8,731 nt of DNA, taken from assembly GCA_039029935.1 (NCBI GenBank), contig JBCCFC010000538.1:1-8731 (forward strand), given 5' to 3'. Source of the DNA: G039029935 sp039029935 (GTDB lineage: Bacteria > Chloroflexota > Anaerolineae > Caldilineales > Caldilineaceae). The notes beneath the pieces were generated by a model. The model worked only from the letters and a program-made list of their open reading frames with translations. It did no database searches and was not told the DNA's origin. The translations under genes were made by a program, and so were the position numbers. Positions within the stretch are counted from its first letter, which is position 1. Every line of letters starts with the position of its first letter. This document shows positions 6,419-8,731 of this stretch, piece by piece.

Positions 6419-6877
6419 TTAAGCAAAAACTGGCTGTAATTCAGCATGACGGCGGGACAGGTCAACATCGATAGGCGAATCTACTATGACATCACCCAAC
6501 GGTTCAACAATATCTACAACTTCTCGAAAGAATGCCTCTTCATCAAGTTCCCAATCAAATTCAGGGTTAGGATCAAACACATCACAAGCAGAATGAAGGG
6601 CGTCAATGATATCATTGAACGGTTCATCCTCAGCATTACCCCACAATGCTGACCATTTCTGAGAAAACACCTCTTGTGTAATTAGACCATCATGGAGTTT
6701 TTGCAGTAGTTGTTGGTCATATGGTTCAGGCCATGCCTCCCGTTTTGCGTCGATAAAGTCTCTATGCGCCATCCATAATTGAGTATACTCTGTACAAAAT
6801 TGTTCAGGTTGAATCGCTTTGTGTAAAAATTGGTTGATTAGCTGTATAAATTGTTTCTTGTACATCATTCTGGTCAT
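6419..6877 (-). CDS. Colicin D immunity-like protein (Colicin_immun family)
   Basis: Predicted cytoplasmic antidote of 152 residues. The N-terminal pattern F-I-Q-L-I-N-Q-F-L...F...Y-T-Q-L-W (10-35), followed by an acidic helical part with F-D-P-N-P (101-105) and L-D-E-E-A-F-F-R-E-V (111-120), matches my recollection of the bacterial self-protective colicin-like immunity family, in which the acidic protein mimics tRNA and plugs the tRNase. It is longer than colicin D immunity (about 87 residues). Part of the extra length comes from an apparent internal repeat of the helical unit: residues 11-35 and 55-79 both fit L-(I/L)-x(3-4)-L-H...I...F...L-W. ATG 6877 overlaps the toxin stop as ATGA and has AGGGGA (6890-6885) 7 nt upstream. 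M4 and M5 are alternative starts. The pairing with the colicin-D-like gene directly upstream strongly supports the call. Confidence 0.75.
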   Translation of the reverse strand: MTRMMYKKQFIQLINQFLHKAIQPEQFCTEYTQLWMAHRDFIDAKREAWPEPYDQQLLQKLHDGLITQEVFSQKWSALWGNAEDEPFNDIIDALHSACDVFDPNPEFDWELDEEAFFREVVDIVEPLGDVIVDSPIDVDLSRRHAELQPVFA

Positions 6878-7200
6878 TGCACATTCCCCTTTCCAAATAG
6901 ATACTCAATCTGCTTTTTTGACAAAGCCCAACCTGCCACAAATTTGCCATCTTGATCAATGGCAACCCACAGAGTTGTTGCTGCATCAAAATAATGCATT
7001 ACAGGTATTCTCCCACGATATGTTCCCGTAATCTGCGTTGGTGCATCCTGAACATGCTGTTGGATAGCGTCTTCAAATAGCTGACGATTCACGCTATTCC
7101 AGTTTCCCATAATACCAAAGTCTTTAGCATGTGAGAAACTATGCTGAAGTCTGCGTACAGGAAACGTAATACTGGTTGGTTGTTTGGATTTCTCTGACAT
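6874..7200 (-). CDS. Stand-alone colicin D-type tRNase domain toxin
   Basis: Protein of 108 residues that is almost only a colicin D C-terminal nuclease domain. Colicin D cleaves the anticodon loop of arginine tRNAs. The domain signature is recognisable: H-A-K-D-F-G-I at 24-30, G-N-W-N-S-V-N at 32-38, F-E-D-A-I-Q-Q-H-V at 42-50, G-T-Y-R-G at 59-63, H-Y-F-D-A-A-T-T-L at 69-77 and D-G-K-F-V-A-G-W-A-L-S at 84-94. H24 is the expected catalytic histidine (His611 of colicin D, from memory). The residues I would expect around it, a Lys-x-Lys-His run and a Ser-Gly-Trp-Lys, are here S-F-S-H and A-G-W-A, so activity may be altered. There is no signal, translocation or receptor domain. An in-frame TAG at 7221-7219 closes the frame upstream, and ATG 7200 has no visible Shine-Dalgarno, which suggests either a leaderless or weakly translated start or a domain cut from a larger toxin. 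It overlaps the immunity gene by 4 nt. Confidence 0.75.
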   Translation of the reverse strand: MSEKSKQPTSITFPVRRLQHSFSHAKDFGIMGNWNSVNRQLFEDAIQQHVQDAPTQITGTYRGRIPVMHYFDAATTLWVAIDQDGKFVAGWALSKKQIEYLFGKGNVQ

Positions 7201-7273
7201 TTTTGATGACGGCGATATCTATAAAATATGTAAAATGATTTGTGTTAGGCTAATCCACAGAAATAATTACCGT

Positions 7274-7348
7274 GGAGTAGACAGAGTACCCTCTGGGTAC
7301 TAACGCCGGATTTATCGTGTACAACCCGCGATAGAGATTGCTAACTCC
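7274..7348. repeat. Multi-hairpin intergenic element upstream of the toxin gene
   Basis: The 183-nt gap between the P450 and the toxin holds a compact fold. The outer arms are GGAGTAG (7274-7280) and CTAACTCC (7341-7348, one bulged A). Inside are a perfect hairpin AGTACCC-TCT-GGGTACT (7285-7301) and a weaker one, TATCG (7313-7317) with CGATA (7329-7333). TCCAC (7254-7258) and GTGGA (7272-7276) can also pair. It could be a decayed dispersed repeat or a structured leader of the toxin mRNA. I see no tRNA-like arms or convincing promoter. The rest of the gap (7201-7253 and 7349-7383) is AT-rich and shows nothing I can name. Confidence 0.5.
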
Positions 7349-7383
7349 GCGCTTTCATGGATATTTTATTTTGTGGAATGGCC

Positions 7384-8652
7384 TTATGCCCAGCTTACTT
7401 TGACAGGCAAATGCTTTATCCCCGCAATAAAATTCGACCGCAACCGCTCAATCGCCCCATTCAATTCAATATCCGCAATCAAGGGCAACAATTCCTCAAA
7501 CAACACTTTAATCTCCAACCGCGCCAAATGTTCACCTAGACACTTATGCGGACTCTTCAAGCCAAAGGCGACATGGGGGTTGGGTGTGCGGTGAATGTCA
7601 AAGGTGTATGGGTTGACAAACTGCCGCTCGTCAAAGTCAGCGGAGATGTAGAAGAGGATGACTTTATCGCCCGTTTTCATCTGCTGGCCGTTCAGCGTAT
7701 AGTCCTGTGTCATTGTGCGGCGGAAGTGCATGGTAACAGTCCCCCAGCGTAGGATTTCCTCGACAGCCGTGTCCATATATTCTGGATGGTCGCGCAGTTC
7801 GGCGAGGATGTCGGGGTTTGCCAGCAGTGCTTCCATGCCAGCGGCCATTGTATAGCGCGTGGTGTCGTTGCCCGCAGCCACCAATAGGGTGAAGAAGTTG
7901 TTGAATTCGAGGTCGGTGAGCATGGAGCCGTCACGCAATGGTTTGGCTAACATGGCGATGAGGTCTTCTGTCGCACGGGCATCCCTGCCCGTTACAGGCT
8001 GGAAGCCTGTGTTACTTAATCGCTGCTGTCGCTGTTGGGTGGCAAACTCAAAGAGCTTGAGGCTGACAGGGCTACGGAAAGGGAGGAGGCGATATTCCTC
8101 GGTATCGACCAAATCAACGGGAAAGTCGGTGAACTCTGGGTCCGTGTTGCCGATCAGCGCATCACCTGCCGCTACAAGCCAGTGACCATCTTCGTCAGGC
8201 ACACCAAGCATTTTGCCTAACATACGCATGGGCAGTGTGCGCGCAATCTCGGTGACAAAATCGAACTCGGTCTGTCCATGCACGTTGTTGATGACTTCTC
8301 TGGAGAGTTCGCGTAGGTCTTCGGTGTAGCTGGCAACCGAACGTGGTAGGAAAGGCGGGTTGACCAGGCGGCGATAGGATGTGTGCTCCGGCGGGTCCAG
8401 TTCCATCATGGTATTGCGCGCTTTACTCTCCTCGTCATCCATCTCTTCGAGGCGGATGCCACCAGCACTGGAAAAAATTTGGGGCTGGTGGCTGGCTTCA
8501 ATCAGATCATCATAACGGGTAATGGCCCAAAAGCCGGAGCCATCGTCCTCATCCCACCAGCGAACTGGGTCGTTGTCACGCAAGTATTGAAATGTTTCGT
8601 GGGGAACACCATTGACATAAACATCAGGATCGATAATATTTTGTAACTGCAT
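7384..8652 (-). CDS. Cytochrome P450, CYP125/CYP142/CYP124-like
   Basis: Soluble bacterial P450 monooxygenase of 422 residues that needs an external ferredoxin system (none is visible here). Numbering is from the preferred start, with C371 the haem-thiolate ligand. Visible elements are D-P-P-E-H-T-S-Y-R-R (C helix, 86-95), I-helix A-A-G-N-D-T-T-R (259-266), E-x-x-R as E299-I-L-R302, H-F-R-R-T at 309-313, and the haem loop F-G-L-K-S-P-H-K-C-L-G at 363-373. The H-F-R-R-T and P-N-P-H-V-A-F-G motifs recall CYP125/142/124 steroid or terpenoid oxidases, but the haem loop has L-K-S where these usually have three glycines. Residues about 212-228 are repeat-derived. The frame is open to ATG 8697, but that start has no Shine-Dalgarno. 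ATG 8652 has a weak GGAAAG and places the D-P-D-V-Y segment at the usual distance from the N-terminus. Start choice is uncertain; family is not. Nothing nameable was seen in 8653-8731. Confidence 0.9.
   Translation of the reverse strand: MQLQNIIDPDVYVNGVPHETFQYLRDNDPVRWWDEDDGSGFWAITRYDDLIEASHQPQIFSSAGGIRLEEMDDEESKARNTMMELDPPEHTSYRRLVNPPFLPRSVASYTEDLRELSREVINNVHGQTEFDFVTEIARTLPMRMLGKMLGVPDEDGHWLVAAGDALIGNTDPEFTDFPVDLVDTEEYRLLPFRSPVSLKLFEFATQQRQQRLSNTGFQPVTGRDARATEDLIAMLAKPLRDGSMLTDLEFNNFFTLLVAAGNDTTRYTMAAGMEALLANPDILAELRDHPEYMDTAVEEILRWGTVTMHFRRTMTQDYTLNGQQMKTGDKVILFYISADFDERQFVNPYTFDIHRTPNPHVAFGLKSPHKCLGEHLARLEIKVLFEELLPLIADIELNGAIERLRSNFIAGIKHLPVKVSWA
7975..8010. repeat. In-frame double-hairpin repeat inside the P450 gene (encodes TGFQPV...GRDARAT)
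   Basis: Two perfect hairpins lie back to back: ACGGGCA-TCCC-TGCCCGT (7975-7992) and ACAGGCT-GGA-AGCCTGT (7994-8010). On the coding strand they are read as T-G-F-Q-P-V and G-R-D-A-R-A-T. This peptide pair is familiar as the translation of a dispersed palindromic repeat in environmental bacteria. It sits between A-T-Q-Q-R-Q-Q-R and E-D-L-I-A-M-L, where ordinary P450s have a short R-x-N-P-x-D-D-L-I-S/A-x-L link between helices. The gene therefore appears to have absorbed the element without losing its frame. Confidence 0.85.
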
Positions 8653-8731
8653 ACGCTTTCCAGTAAAGATAGTGACTGATGTAATTTGTAGGGGCATGAG
8701 GTGGTGTGAGGGAAATGGCTGGATTTTTGGA

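Larger units (their letters stand above)
5026..7260 (-). other. Candidate acquired toxin/immunity islet
   Basis: This block contains the tRNase-like toxin, its immunity protein, the two-helix membrane protein and the unrecognised 191-residue protein. All are on one strand, with a 4-nt overlap and gaps of 33 and 7 nt. It is visibly richer in A and T than the metabolic genes on both sides (35% GC in 5281-5340 against 60% in 1561-1620; two sampled lines only) and is functionally unrelated to them. No integrase, transposase, direct repeat or tRNA marks its borders. The left border falls in the aminotransferase Shine-Dalgarno and the right border near the multi-hairpin element. Acquisition by transfer is inference. 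Confidence 0.5.

Noticed and set aside
6804..6989. Minus-strand frame of 61 codons across the toxin/immunity junction
   Set aside because: It is out of frame with both genes. The toxin and immunity frames carry recognisable family motifs and an ATGA overlap, so this is a shadow frame.
7254..7348. tRNA or other known structured RNA
   Set aside because: The stems do not fit cloverleaf geometry, and no T-arm, anticodon arm or CCA-type end is visible.
8653..8697. Fifteen-residue extension of the P450 from ATG 8697
   Set aside because: No ribosome binding site precedes it. P450s of this type normally begin a few residues before the D-P-D segment. It is not excluded, only less likely than ATG 8652.

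Overview
All convincing genes in this window lie on the minus strand, so transcription runs from the high-numbered end to the low-numbered end. In that order they are: a cytochrome P450, a small toxin/immunity pair of the colicin D type, a two-helix membrane protein, an unrecognised protein, a class III aminotransferase, a PLP enzyme of the ACC deaminase / D-cysteine desulfhydrase family, an aldehyde dehydrogenase, and an acetoacetate-decarboxylase-family protein. A possible downstream gene start is cut by the window's left edge.

Region 1-5016 and region 7384-8652 look like parts of one metabolic locus. They are of moderate GC (one sampled line at 1561-1620 is 60% GC) and carry tightly packed catabolic genes: 2 nt between the PLP enzyme and the aldehyde dehydrogenase, and 13 nt between the aldehyde dehydrogenase and the decarboxylase-family gene, whose Shine-Dalgarno overlaps the preceding stop. 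A plausible theme is oxidation, deamination, aldehyde oxidation and C-C cleavage of a small amine or keto acid. The substrate cannot be read from the sequence.

Region 5026-7260 interrupts that theme. It is visibly AT-richer (line 5281-5340 is 35% GC) and holds four co-oriented, closely spaced genes. The first is a 108-residue protein that is essentially only a colicin D tRNase-like domain, with no delivery region. It overlaps by ATGA with a 152-residue colicin-D-immunity-like protein, followed by two poorly known genes. I read this as an acquired orphan toxin/immunity islet lodged between metabolic genes.

Dispersed palindromic repeats are conspicuous. There is a perfect 15-bp hairpin at 3526-3558 and a nested inverted repeat built on CTGAGCCTGTCGAAG at 3573-3655. 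A multi-hairpin element sits at 7274-7348. A double-hairpin element inside the P450 gene is translated in frame as TGFQPVTGRDARAT.

The source is a bacterium rich in such small repeats. Chloroflexota or a similarly repeat-laden environmental lineage is my best guess, from the repeat types and the actinobacterial/chloroflexal flavour of the P450, but this is weak inference. No rRNA, tRNA, CRISPR array, transposase or convincing intrinsic terminator was seen.
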